From assembly GCF_003710825.1 (NCBI RefSeq), contig NZ_RHHQ01000018.1, forward strand, positions 1 through 64,000: a DNA stretch of 64,000 nt, read 5' to 3'. This stretch comes from Brevibacillus fluminis. GTDB taxonomy: Bacteria > Bacillota > Bacilli > Brevibacillales > Brevibacillaceae. The position numbers and the translations under genes were made by a program. Position 1 is the first letter of the stretch; every line of letters begins with the position of its first letter. Of this stretch, positions 43,251 to 50,995 are shown piece after piece. The notes beneath the pieces were generated by a model. That model was given only the letters and a program-made list of their open reading frames with translations. It was not told the origin of the DNA and did not search any database.

Positions 43251-44948
43251 TTACAGATTGTGCTTTCTCATTTTACGGACGATAGTGGACTGATTCACAC
43301 CTAAATGGGCAGCGATTTCACGCGTTGTTTTGTACCGCGCCATCGCCTGCCGGAGAATCCGCAGCTCCACTTCGTCCAGATGTTCCAAAAGCGAAGGCAG
43401 CGGTCCTTCTTGATCAGAGAATGCTCGCTCATCGGTTTGATTTCCACCATTGCCCAAAATCAATTGCCCTGTAACGGCATACCGTTCCATCTTGTTCTCC
43501 AGCTCGCGGACATTTCCGGGCCATGAATATTTCAGAAGCTGATCCAGCTGGGTTTCGCTGATTTCCGCATTTTTTCGGTACTTCTGGTTGTATTGGTGCA
43601 AAAAGGTAAAAGCGAGCGCATGGATGTCTTCTTTGCGTTCCCGGAGCGGCGGTATCTGGATCGGAATGATGTTGATCCGGTAATACAGGTCCTGCCGGAA
43701 TGTCTGCTTTTGCACCATCTCCTCCAGGTTTTGATTGGTTGCCGTCAGAATGCGGACATCCACTTTTTTCTCTTTCGTTCCGCCCACTTTCATAATGGTT
43801 CTTTCCTGCAGCACGCGCAGCAGCTTCACTTGCAGATGCAGCGGCATTTCGCCGATCTCATCCAGAAAAACCGTCCCTTTGTCCGCCATTTCAAAGATCC
43901 CCAGCTTTCCGCCTTTCCGTGCACCGGAAAACGCGCCCTCTTCATACCCGAACAATTCCGATTCCAGCAAATTTTCCGGGATGGCCCCGCAGTTGACCGT
44001 AATGAATGGATGATCCCTGCGATTGCTTAACATATGGATCTGATTGGCCACCATCTGCTTGCCGACCCCGGTTTCCCCGAGAATCAAGACAGAGGTGTCG
44101 ACGGATGCCACCGATTTCACCAGCTCGTACAAGTTCTGCATCTGTTTGCTCTTATAGACAAACGGTTTGCTTTCCAGCTTTTCCTGTTGAAACCGGACCA
44201 CTTCCCGCTGATAATTGTCCAAGAGGTTCCGTAGCTCGTCCAATTGCGTGGTGAGTTGATTGATTTCCGAGGTGTCCTTGGTAACGGAGACGACGCGAAC
44301 GATTTCCCCGTCATTGTTCTTGATCGGAATGGACTCAATCATGAACACATCGCCGGTCTGTGTGTATTGGAGGCTCTTTTCCCGTTTGCCAGACTTCAGT
44401 ACCTTGGCGGTCACAGACGGATAAAACGCCCGGTCCCGCTCCAGATCGAACACATTTTTGCCCAAATGCTGCTGATCATCAGCTGCGGTGACACGGATAA
44501 CCGTCCCTTTTTCATCGGTTACAAATACATTGTTGTAAAATTCGTAAAACACAGTTTGCAGTTCCTTGATGAGCCAGCTGTCCTGTGCAACCAGCCCATG
44601 GATCGCATCGTCGATCTCCCAATCGATCACACCCTTCACTGCATGCTGCTCGCCAGTCAGGATGACCACTTTGTTGGCCTGATAGATGCTTTTATCCTCC
44701 GCAGCGCCATTCACCACAATGGCTTCCGTCATCATGTTCTCCCAATCGGGTTGCCCGAACGACGCTAGCCCGTATCTCGCAAATCGGTCGGCGATGGCAT
44801 CTCGGCGGATGCAGCCCCTGATGTCACTTCCTTGCCGCAATACAAACCATTTGCAAACCGACCTGACAGCCTCCTGCACCAATTGCTCAAATGTAATCGG
44901 CCATTCTAAACAGACGGCCTCCCTAATGAAATAATCTTCGGCCTTCAT
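43251..44948 (-). CDS. PAS domain sigma-54-dependent activator (RocR-like)
   Basis: A 565-residue enhancer-binding protein. An N-terminal segment (1-130) of unassigned fold, with CBS-like character at best, precedes a PAS domain (about 135-245, FYNNVFVTDEKGTVIRVT). A coiled-coil linker follows. The AAA+ domain has Walker A GETGVGKQ near residue 291 and Walker B GTVFLDEIGEM; the C-terminal Fis helix-turn-helix contains TREIAAHLGVNQSTIVRKM. The sigma-54 loop reads GAFSGA instead of GAFTGA. The frame opens at 45026; ATG 44948 has GAGGAGGAG. Its target is likely the ABC operon directly downstream. Confidence 0.92.
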   Translation of the reverse strand: MKAEDYFIREAVCLEWPITFEQLVQEAVRSVCKWFVLRQGSDIRGCIRRDAIADRFARYGLASFGQPDWENMMTEAIVVNGAAEDKSIYQANKVVILTGEQHAVKGVIDWEIDDAIHGLVAQDSWLIKELQTVFYEFYNNVFVTDEKGTVIRVTAADDQQHLGKNVFDLERDRAFYPSVTAKVLKSGKREKSLQYTQTGDVFMIESIPIKNNDGEIVRVVSVTKDTSEINQLTTQLDELRNLLDNYQREVVRFQQEKLESKPFVYKSKQMQNLYELVKSVASVDTSVLILGETGVGKQMVANQIHMLSNRRDHPFITVNCGAIPENLLESELFGYEEGAFSGARKGGKLGIFEMADKGTVFLDEIGEMPLHLQVKLLRVLQERTIMKVGGTKEKKVDVRILTATNQNLEEMVQKQTFRQDLYYRINIIPIQIPPLRERKEDIHALAFTFLHQYNQKYRKNAEISETQLDQLLKYSWPGNVRELENKMERYAVTGQLILGNGGNQTDERAFSDQEGPLPSLLEHLDEVELRILRQAMARYKTTREIAAHLGVNQSTIVRKMRKHNL

Positions 44949-45008
44949 GCTCGTATCGCTCCTCCTCGCTGCTGTTTCAACCCCGTTTGATCCAAACTCC
45001 CGACAAAA

Positions 45009-45062
45009 GAGCGATTGCCGGCACACCGACTGATCTCGGTAGTTGACGGCGGCAATCGCTCA
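45009..45062 (-). promoter_or_regulatory. Stable 5' leader hairpin of the PAS/sigma-54 activator gene
   Basis: On the minus strand GAGCGATTGCCG pairs perfectly with CGGCAATCGCTC across a 29-base interior that can pair further, then TTTTGTC follows. A TATAAT (45071-45076) just upstream places the hairpin at the very 5' end of a leader of about 115 bases. It could stabilise the mRNA or act as an attenuator. Confidence 0.5.
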
Positions 45063-45126
45063 TTGTGCCTATTATACGCGATCGGATAAAGTGGGACATC
45101 ACTTTTTGGCGCTCTGCATGCGAAGA

Positions 45127-45150
45127 AAAACCCGCTCAATCAGCGGGTTT
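45127..45150 (-). terminator. Terminator of the Rrf2 gene
   Basis: On the minus strand AAACCCGCT-GATTG-AGCGGGTTT is followed by TTCTTC; the stem begins within the stop codon. Confidence 0.85.
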
Positions 45151-45586
45151 AAGAACGAGTGGATTTACTTTCGATCATAGTGGTAACCAGTTCCTTCAGC
45201 GTGACATCAGCCAAAATCTGCTCCATCGCTGACTGCGCGCGCAGCAAAATCAGCTGCAGCACGGCTTGAATATTCGCCCCGACCATGCACTCCGGATTCG
45301 GCTCTTCATGAAAATGAAACAGTTGCCCTTCCTCCACCACTTCCACCGCACGATAAACATCGAGCAGGGTAATAGCAGAAGCGTCCTTTACGAGATAAGC
45401 GCCTCCCGTACCCGGACGTACATTCACCAAACCAGCTTTTTTCAATTGCCCTGTCAGTCTACGGATAATGACCGGATTGGTATTGACGCTACCCGCAATC
45501 CATTCCGACGTGCAGGGGCCGTCCGGTGAAGTCGCAAGCAACGACAAAATGTGCACACCTACTGTAAAACGGCTACTGATTTTCAT
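45149..45586 (-). CDS. Rrf2 family transcriptional regulator
   Basis: A 145-residue winged-helix regulator (MKISSRFTVGVHILSLLA, RLTGQLKKAGLVNVRPGTGG). Only one cysteine, in the segment PECMVGAN, occurs where iron-sulfur Rrf2 proteins (IscR, NsrR) carry three. It therefore looks like the YwnA/redox- or ligand-sensing group and not an Fe-S sensor. ATG 45586 is preferred since AAGGG abuts the upstream ATG at 45595. It stands alone between the sigma-54 activator gene and the qox operon. Confidence 0.92.
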   Translation of the reverse strand: MKISSRFTVGVHILSLLATSPDGPCTSEWIAGSVNTNPVIIRRLTGQLKKAGLVNVRPGTGGAYLVKDASAITLLDVYRAVEVVEEGQLFHFHEEPNPECMVGANIQAVLQLILLRAQSAMEQILADVTLKELVTTMIESKSTRS

Positions 45587-45670
45587 ACGCTTCATCCCTT
45601 CGATGCAACCATTATAGTTACAGCATAGTTACAAAGTCAAGGTACACGCTGTTTCCAGACAATTGTACAG

Positions 45671-45707
45671 AAAAAGAGGCAAGACACTCGCTCGTGCCCT
45701 GCCCCTA
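45671..45707 (-). terminator. Terminator of the qox operon
   Basis: On the minus strand a 13-bp stem with G-U pairs (AGGGGCAGGGCAC / GTGTCTTGCCTCT) is followed by TTTTT, about 20 bases after the qoxD stop. Confidence 0.85.
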
Positions 45708-45726
45708 TCGATAAATTTGTCTTACC

Positions 45727-46047
45727 TTACTTCAAGTTGTTAAACGTCATAATCCAAATCGAACCGGCGATGATCGTAAATACGATTACCAGCCCCAGGA
45801 TCAGCGTTTGCACATTGTAGCGCGGTTTTTCACCTTCACGAACATGCATGAAGAAGAACAACTGGATAACGAATTGCAGAACTGCCATGACCATGATCGT
45901 GATCACTGTAGCCGTTTTGTCGAGCATTTGGTTCATAACCAACACCAGTGGAATAATGGTCAGCACGATCGAGAGAACAAAACCGATCACATACGACTTC
46001 AACGATCCGTGATTGTGGTGATCTCCATGGTTTTCATGTTGCGTCAT
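45727..46047 (-). CDS. qoxD: Quinol oxidase subunit IV
   Basis: A 106-residue membrane protein with three helices and the COX4/CyoD-type core (LQFVIQLFFFMHVREG near residue 60). The cytosolic-looking N-terminus is His-rich (HENHGDHHNHG). It is the last gene of qoxABCD and begins 1 base after the qoxC stop. It assists assembly of the oxidase. Confidence 0.93.
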   Translation of the reverse strand: MTQHENHGDHHNHGSLKSYVIGFVLSIVLTIIPLVLVMNQMLDKTATVITIMVMAVLQFVIQLFFFMHVREGEKPRYNVQTLILGLVIVFTIIAGSIWIMTFNNLK

Positions 46048-46048
46048 C

Positions 46049-46669
46049 CTACATCACCCCCAACAGGTAGACGACGGTGAAAAGGAAAATCCACACGACG
46101 TCCAGGAAGTGCCAATACAAGCTCAAGTTGGTCACTTTGCGGCGAGTTACCGGCGTGATGCCACGGCGGCGCAGCTGAATCATCAGTGCAACCATCCAGA
46201 ACAAACCGACCGACACGTGAAGACCGTGCGTACCAACAAGCGTGAAGAACGCGGACAAGAAACCGCTGGTCGCGATGGTTGCACCCTCGTGCACCATGTT
46301 GACGAACTCTGTTACCTCCAAGCCGATAAAGGACAAGCCCAACACCGCTGTGACAACCAGCCATCCGATCAGCTGTTTCACGTTTCCTTTATTCATTGCC
46401 AGCACAGCCAAACCACTGGTGAAGCTGCTCGTCAACAGGATAAAGGTTTCGGCGATAACACCCGGCAACTCAAACAGTTCCTTGCCGGTTGGTCCACCTG
46501 CGTAGTTGTGCATCAGCACCGCATAGGTGGCAAACAAGCTACCGAACAGAATGCAGTCGGTTACGACAAAGATCCAAAAACCAAGTACCTTAAGCTGTTC
46601 ATGATCCTCATGGCCATGGTCGTGGTCGTGCCCGTGACCATGGTCATGATGTTTTGCCACTTGTTGCAT
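46049..46669 (-). CDS. qoxC: Quinol oxidase subunit III
   Basis: A 206-residue subunit with five helices of the COX3 family (GTHGLHVSVGLFWM near residue 150 is diagnostic). The first 25 residues include an unusual His/Asp stretch (HHDHGHGHDHDHGHEDH) that could bind metal. It overlaps the qoxB stop by one base. Confidence 0.94.
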   Translation of the reverse strand: MQQVAKHHDHGHGHDHDHGHEDHEQLKVLGFWIFVVTDCILFGSLFATYAVLMHNYAGGPTGKELFELPGVIAETFILLTSSFTSGLAVLAMNKGNVKQLIGWLVVTAVLGLSFIGLEVTEFVNMVHEGATIATSGFLSAFFTLVGTHGLHVSVGLFWMVALMIQLRRRGITPVTRRKVTNLSLYWHFLDVVWIFLFTVVYLLGVM

Positions 46670-48639
46670 TATATAACCCTCCCCAGTGAAGCTTCCGTGC
46701 TCCGCACTTCATCCACCGGTACGTAATAATCCGTATCGTATTGGAAGGAACGCGCCCACATCGACAGGGCCACGCCGATAAATCCAATCACGGCCATCCA
46801 TACCCAACCAAACGTAAAGCCAAATCCGACCAAGAAGAAGAAGCAAGACATGATAAACGGAATTCCCGAGTTTTTCGGCATATGGATCGGTTCCAAATGC
46901 ACAGGTTTTTTCTTGTAGGTGCCATTTGCCATCTCTTGTTTGGTCAGCCACCAATCATCGGCATCCTTCACTTCAGGAACGACGGCAAAGTTGTAGAACG
47001 GCGCCGGAGAAGGAATCGACCATTCCAGCGTACGACCATTCCATGGGTCGCCTGTTGTATCGCGCTCGCCATGTTTAATGCTATAAGCGATCTGCCATAC
47101 TTGGAAAATGAAGCCCGCACCCATCAAGAATGCGCCGACGGTGGAAATCAAGTTGAGGTCAGCCCAACCGCGGTCCCAGCCGTACGTATAGTAACGACGA
47201 GTCATACCCATGAAGCCAAGTGCGTATTGCGGCATGAAGCACACATAGAAACCGATATTCCAGAACCAGAAGCCCCATTGACCCAATTTCTCATCCAGCT
47301 TGAAGCCGAACAGTTTTGGCCACCAGTAGTAAATACCAGCCAAGTAACCAAACACAACCCCACCGATCAAAACTTGGTGGAAGTGGGCAATCAGGAAGTA
47401 GCTGTTGTGATACTGATAGTCTGCCGGAGCAACCGCCAGCATGACACCCGTGGCTCCCCCTACGAGGAAGCAAGGAATGAAGGCAATCGTCCACAGCATT
47501 GGCTGTTTAAAGGATATGCGTCCACGGAACATCGTAAACAGCCAGTTGAAGATTTTCACCCCGGTCGGGATCGCAATCAGCATCGTCGATATCGCAAAGA
47601 ACACGATAACGCTAGCGTCTGTACCCATCGTGAAGAAGTGGTGGGCCCAGGTAAAGAAGGAGAAAAGAGCGATACCCATAAGGGCAAAGACCATTGATTT
47701 GTAACCAAAAATTGTTTTCTTCGAGAACGTAGCCACGACTTCAGAGAAGATACCGAAGGCTGGCACGACCACGATATATACTTCCGGGTGACCCCACATC
47801 CAGATCAGGTTGAGGTACATCATCGGATTTCCTCCGCCGCCCATAGTAAAGAAGTGAGCGCCAGCAAAACGGTCAAGGAACAGCAAAGCCAAAGTCACAG
47901 TCAAAATCGGGAAAGCGAAGATGATCATGATGCAGCTGGACAAAACAGACCAGCTAAACAATGGCATTTTCATCAATTTCATGCCAGGGGCACGCATTTT
48001 CAGAATGGTTACGATGAAGTTGATCCCCGTAGCCAAACTACCGATACCGGAAATCTGAATCCCCCAGATCCAGAAGTTCTGACCCGGTCCCGGACTAAAG
48101 GCATTTTCTGACAGCGGCGGATACGACAACCAACCGGCATCCGGGGAACCCCCGATAACGAACGACAGGTTGAACAGCATTGCGCCAAGCATAAACATCC
48201 AGAAGCTGACAGCATTTAAAAACGGATACGCAACGTCGCGCGCGCCGAGTTGAAGCGGAACGACCATATTGAACAAGGCAAACATCATTGGCATCGCCAT
48301 GAACAAGATCATGATCGTGCCGTGTGTGGTGAAGATTGCGTTGTAGTGATCGGAATGCAGGAATTCTACATTCGGGAATGCCAGCTGCGCACGCATCAGC
48401 AGGGCGTCAACCCCACCGCGGAACAGCATCAAAAGCGAGGCGATCAAGTACATGATCCCGATCCGCTTATGGTCAACGGTAGTCAGCCATTCGCGCCACA
48501 ACCAACCCCATTTTTTAAACTTGGTGAGAACGAAAACGATCGCTACCATCGTAAGGCCGATGGAAACATCCGCACCGTAGATCAGTGGATCGCCTGTTAC
48601 AAAGAACGTCGAGGCAAAGTCTTTAATATTCTCCCACAC
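46669..48639 (-). CDS. qoxB: Quinol oxidase subunit I
   Basis: A 656-residue haem-copper oxidase catalytic subunit. The low-spin haem His region (HGTIMILFMAMP near residue 105), the CuB-site WGHPEVYIVVVPAFG with the His-Tyr cross-link pair near 285 and the second CuB pair in the WAHHFFTMG segment near 335 are all present. It reduces oxygen to water and pumps protons. Start is GTG 48639 after GGAGGAGG. The operon order II-I-III-IV equals qoxABCD. Confidence 0.96.
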   Translation of the reverse strand: MWENIKDFASTFFVTGDPLIYGADVSIGLTMVAIVFVLTKFKKWGWLWREWLTTVDHKRIGIMYLIASLLMLFRGGVDALLMRAQLAFPNVEFLHSDHYNAIFTTHGTIMILFMAMPMMFALFNMVVPLQLGARDVAYPFLNAVSFWMFMLGAMLFNLSFVIGGSPDAGWLSYPPLSENAFSPGPGQNFWIWGIQISGIGSLATGINFIVTILKMRAPGMKLMKMPLFSWSVLSSCIMIIFAFPILTVTLALLFLDRFAGAHFFTMGGGGNPMMYLNLIWMWGHPEVYIVVVPAFGIFSEVVATFSKKTIFGYKSMVFALMGIALFSFFTWAHHFFTMGTDASVIVFFAISTMLIAIPTGVKIFNWLFTMFRGRISFKQPMLWTIAFIPCFLVGGATGVMLAVAPADYQYHNSYFLIAHFHQVLIGGVVFGYLAGIYYWWPKLFGFKLDEKLGQWGFWFWNIGFYVCFMPQYALGFMGMTRRYYTYGWDRGWADLNLISTVGAFLMGAGFIFQVWQIAYSIKHGERDTTGDPWNGRTLEWSIPSPAPFYNFAVVPEVKDADDWWLTKQEMANGTYKKKPVHLEPIHMPKNSGIPFIMSCFFFLVGFGFTFGWVWMAVIGFIGVALSMWARSFQYDTDYYVPVDEVRSTEASLGRVI

Positions 48640-48660
48640 TTGGTATTCCTCCTCCCCTTG

Positions 48661-49650
48661 CTACTTACTCATATCCATACCAGGCATTTGACTCATATCC
48701 ATGCCAGGCATTTGATGGGCTTCACTTGCACTGCCTTCAGCCTTTTGATCGGATTTCTGTTCGCCTGCAGGCTGCTCTTGACTCATATTGCCATCATGAC
48801 CATGGCTATATTTCATAACGATTTCTTCAAACAGACCTTTCGGGAAAGCAGAATATGTCTTCACATCAGACGTGCCAGGCTTTCTGAGCTCTTCATAATC
48901 TTGCTTGGTCATAACAGGATTGTTGGAGCTTTTCGCTTCCTTCACCCATTGATCGAATTCTGCTTGAGGCTTGGCGATTACTTTGAATTGCATATGGGCA
49001 AAATCTTTACCGGTGAAGTTGGCGCCCAACCCTTCATACTCACCCGGTTTGTCAGCCTGCAAGTACATCTTGGTTGCCATACCGGACATCGCATAAATTT
49101 GACCGCCCAGCTCCGGTACCCAGAAAGAGTTCATCGGGCCATCTGCGGACAAACGGAATTGCACAGGAACACCAGCAGGAATTTCCAAATAGTTGACAGT
49201 CGCAATGTTTTGTTCAGGGTAAGTGAACATCCATTTCCAGTCTAATGAAGTAACCTGAATCGTGATCGGCTTAACTTCCTTATTTGGCGACTCAACCAGA
49301 GCGTACGTATCGCGAGCTGTGAAGTAGCCTAAAATCGCAATAATGATGACCGGAATCGTCCACCAAATTACCTCGAGTGCAGTATTATGCGCCCATTGAG
49401 GTTTGTACGGCGCCTTGTTGTCCTTTGTATCCCGGTATCGGTAAACGATAAAAGCAGTGATAACAAATACCGGAATGATGATGATTGCGCACAAAATCGT
49501 AGAAATGACGATCAGATTGTACTGCGTCTCCGCAACCGGTCCTTTCGGATTCAGGACAACGTATTCACTCCCGCACCCCGACAACAGGACGCTTGCCAGC
49601 ACTGCCAAGACCCAAAAAGAGATTTGTCTCAGCGCTTTTCTTCCACTCAT
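48661..49650 (-). CDS. qoxA: Quinol oxidase subunit II (no CuA site)
   Basis: A 329-residue lipoprotein (signal ending LLSGCGS) with two transmembrane helices and a cupredoxin-fold extracellular domain. The Cys-x3-Cys pair of a CuA centre is missing (PMNSFWVPELGGQIYAMSG), so the electron donor is quinol, not cytochrome c. After the conserved domain it has a long hydrophilic tail (about 275-329) ending in a tandem His/Met-rich repeat (MPGMDMSQMPGMDMSK). The tail could bind copper. It is the first gene of the operon. Confidence 0.95.
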   Translation of the reverse strand: MSGRKALRQISFWVLAVLASVLLSGCGSEYVVLNPKGPVAETQYNLIVISTILCAIIIIPVFVITAFIVYRYRDTKDNKAPYKPQWAHNTALEVIWWTIPVIIIAILGYFTARDTYALVESPNKEVKPITIQVTSLDWKWMFTYPEQNIATVNYLEIPAGVPVQFRLSADGPMNSFWVPELGGQIYAMSGMATKMYLQADKPGEYEGLGANFTGKDFAHMQFKVIAKPQAEFDQWVKEAKSSNNPVMTKQDYEELRKPGTSDVKTYSAFPKGLFEEIVMKYSHGHDGNMSQEQPAGEQKSDQKAEGSASEAHQMPGMDMSQMPGMDMSK

Positions 49651-49823
49651 TCTCCTAGTCCCTCCTCTTTCACAACAACTGCAAAAACATTACAAGCCAT
49701 GGCGTAATTTCAATATAGATAAACACGAGTTACTACCGCCTCTACATGGTATCAGAGCCGTAGTAATTTTGAACCGCTTTTTTGCTACGTTCATTATTTC
49801 GTATCTTTTTTGTTACAAAGTGT

Positions 49824-49842
49824 TCACGAGTCGGTCACGAGT
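49824..49842. promoter_or_regulatory. 11-bp-spaced direct repeat upstream of qoxA
   Basis: TCACGAGT occurs at 49824-49831 and 49835-49842, one helical turn apart, about 175-190 bases upstream of the qoxA start. This is the typical layout of a response-regulator site. No clear promoter boxes could be fixed in the 49651-49823 interval, which is AT-rich and otherwise featureless. Confidence 0.35.
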
Positions 49843-49958
49843 TGATCATAATATTGTTATGAATCTCCTCTGATGAACAATCGAATCCAGTACTGGTTGT
49901 AATACCCAACTATTGAAGGACTTTTGATTCACACCCACACCCTTTTGCCTGCAAAATA

Positions 49959-49993
49959 AAAAACCCGGCATGCATTATGGCATGCCAGGTTGA
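49959..49993 (-). terminator. Second terminator downstream of the small membrane protein
   Basis: On the minus strand AACCTGGCATGCC / GGCATGCATAA-region pairing gives a GC-rich hairpin followed by TTTTTTATTTT. It lies in tandem with the terminator at 50022. Confidence 0.75.
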
Positions 49994-50021
49994 TCCGTTC
50001 ACAAATAGTTCCTTCCATATA

Positions 50022-50061
50022 AAAGAGCCTCCCATTTTGACTTCGTACCGGGAGGCTCTAT
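50022..50061 (-). terminator. Terminator of the 70-residue membrane protein gene
   Basis: On the minus strand AGAGCCTCCC / GGGAGGCTCT is followed by TTTTA, about 23 bases after the stop. Confidence 0.85.
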
Positions 50062-50083
50062 CGTATGTTTTTCATGCTGTGCC

Positions 50084-50296
50084 CTACACTTCTTGGTGTT
50101 TGAGTGTCATCAAGCGGAATACCGTGCTTAAGATGAAGATATTCATACCGGCGATCAAGAATCCGATGGACACCATCAATGGAAAGTTGCTCGATCTGAA
50201 ATCGCTTACACTGAAAGCCATTAACAAAGCACCGATGATTCCTACTGTCCAAGCCATCCATTTCAACATGTCTGCTGCTTTTCTTTCGTTATTCAT
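50084..50296 (-). CDS. Small two-helix membrane protein, paralogue A
   Basis: A 70-residue protein with two hydrophobic segments (about 12-30 and 39-58) joined by a conserved SVSDF-x-SSN-x-PLMVS loop. I do not recognise the family. A paralogue with about 60% identity lies 290 bases upstream (50584-50799). It has its own ribosome site (AAGGGG) and terminator. ATG 50296 is preferred over GTG 50299. Its place behind the qox operon is suggestive only. Confidence 0.7.
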   Translation of the reverse strand: MNNERKAADMLKWMAWTVGIIGALLMAFSVSDFRSSNFPLMVSIGFLIAGMNIFILSTVFRLMTLKHQEV

Positions 50297-50460
50297 CACG
50301 CAAGACCCCTTGTCCGCTTAAATTTCGTTTCCTTCTTATGAACACATTGTAACACAATTTTCACTTGTTGTTCAATTTTTATTCAAATTTTTATTATAAA
50401 TTTGTCATAACTTTTTTCAACAACCTATTGGCTGCGCTGTTGTTACTTTTTACCTTTGTG

Positions 50461-50498
50461 TCACATTTGTGAAACGGTCGTTCATTTTGTCACTTTGT
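50461..50498. promoter_or_regulatory. Repeated TCAC-TT-TGTGA elements upstream of paralogue A
   Basis: TCACATTTGTGA (50461-50472) and a second near copy, GTCACTTTGTGAAC, lie about 165-200 bases upstream of the small membrane protein gene in an AT-rich stretch. They resemble CRP/FNR- or Rex-like half-sites, but neither consensus is met fully. Confidence 0.3.
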
Positions 50499-50512
50499 GA
50501 ACCCTTTTGCAA

Positions 50513-50546
50513 AATAAAAAAGCCCGCCTATATTTTGGCAGACTCC
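50513..50546 (-). terminator. Terminator of paralogue B
   Basis: On the minus strand GTCTGCC / GGCGGGC with loop AAAATATA is followed by TTTTTTATTTT, about 40 bases after the stop. Confidence 0.85.
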
Positions 50547-50583
50547 CTATACGATGCGTGGAACACTTATGAAGGATCAATGT

Positions 50584-50799
50584 TTAGTTCTCTTCTGTCC
50601 GGATGATCAGCAATCTAAAGGCGGTGCTGAGCACGAAAATGTTCACTCCAGCGATCAGGAAGCCGATGGACACCATTAATGGAAGATTCGAGGAGCTGAA
50701 ATCGCTTACACTTCCGATGAGCAATAACGAACCGATCCCAATCGCGATCCATGCGAACCAGCGGAGCATCTCAGAGGCTTTCAACCCGTCATTTTTCAT
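50584..50799 (-). CDS. Small two-helix membrane protein, paralogue B
   Basis: A 71-residue protein, the closest relative of the one at 50084: both have two helices and share SVSDF, SSN, PLMVSIGFLIAG, NIF and FRL. ATG 50799 follows AAGGAG. It is separately terminated, so the pair is a tandem duplication with independent transcription units. Function unknown. Confidence 0.72.
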   Translation of the reverse strand: MKNDGLKASEMLRWFAWIAIGIGSLLLIGSVSDFSSSNLPLMVSIGFLIAGVNIFVLSTAFRLLIIRTEEN

Positions 50800-50952
50800 T
50801 TTGAAAAACTCCTTCGCGGAAAATGGTTTTTTCTTCCTTTTACTATACTACCATACTTCTCGGATCATGTTCACACTTTGTTCAATTATTTGTTTAAAAG
50901 TATTCACATAATTATCTTACGTTAAAACACAATTTACTTTCTTTTTGTTTTG

Positions 50953-50980
50953 GACAAAAAAAGCCGAAGAGCGGCTTCCA
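50953..50980 (-). terminator. Terminator of recQ
   Basis: On the minus strand AAGCCG-CTCTT-CGGCTT is followed by a run of Ts, about 17 bases after the recQ stop. Confidence 0.88.
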
Positions 50981-50995
50981 TCGACTCCTTATCGA

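Noticed and set aside
49401..50083. Possible small genes between qoxA and the membrane-protein pair (plus-strand frames)
   Set aside because: The frames overlap terminators and the qoxA 5' end, show no ribosome sites and no conserved features.
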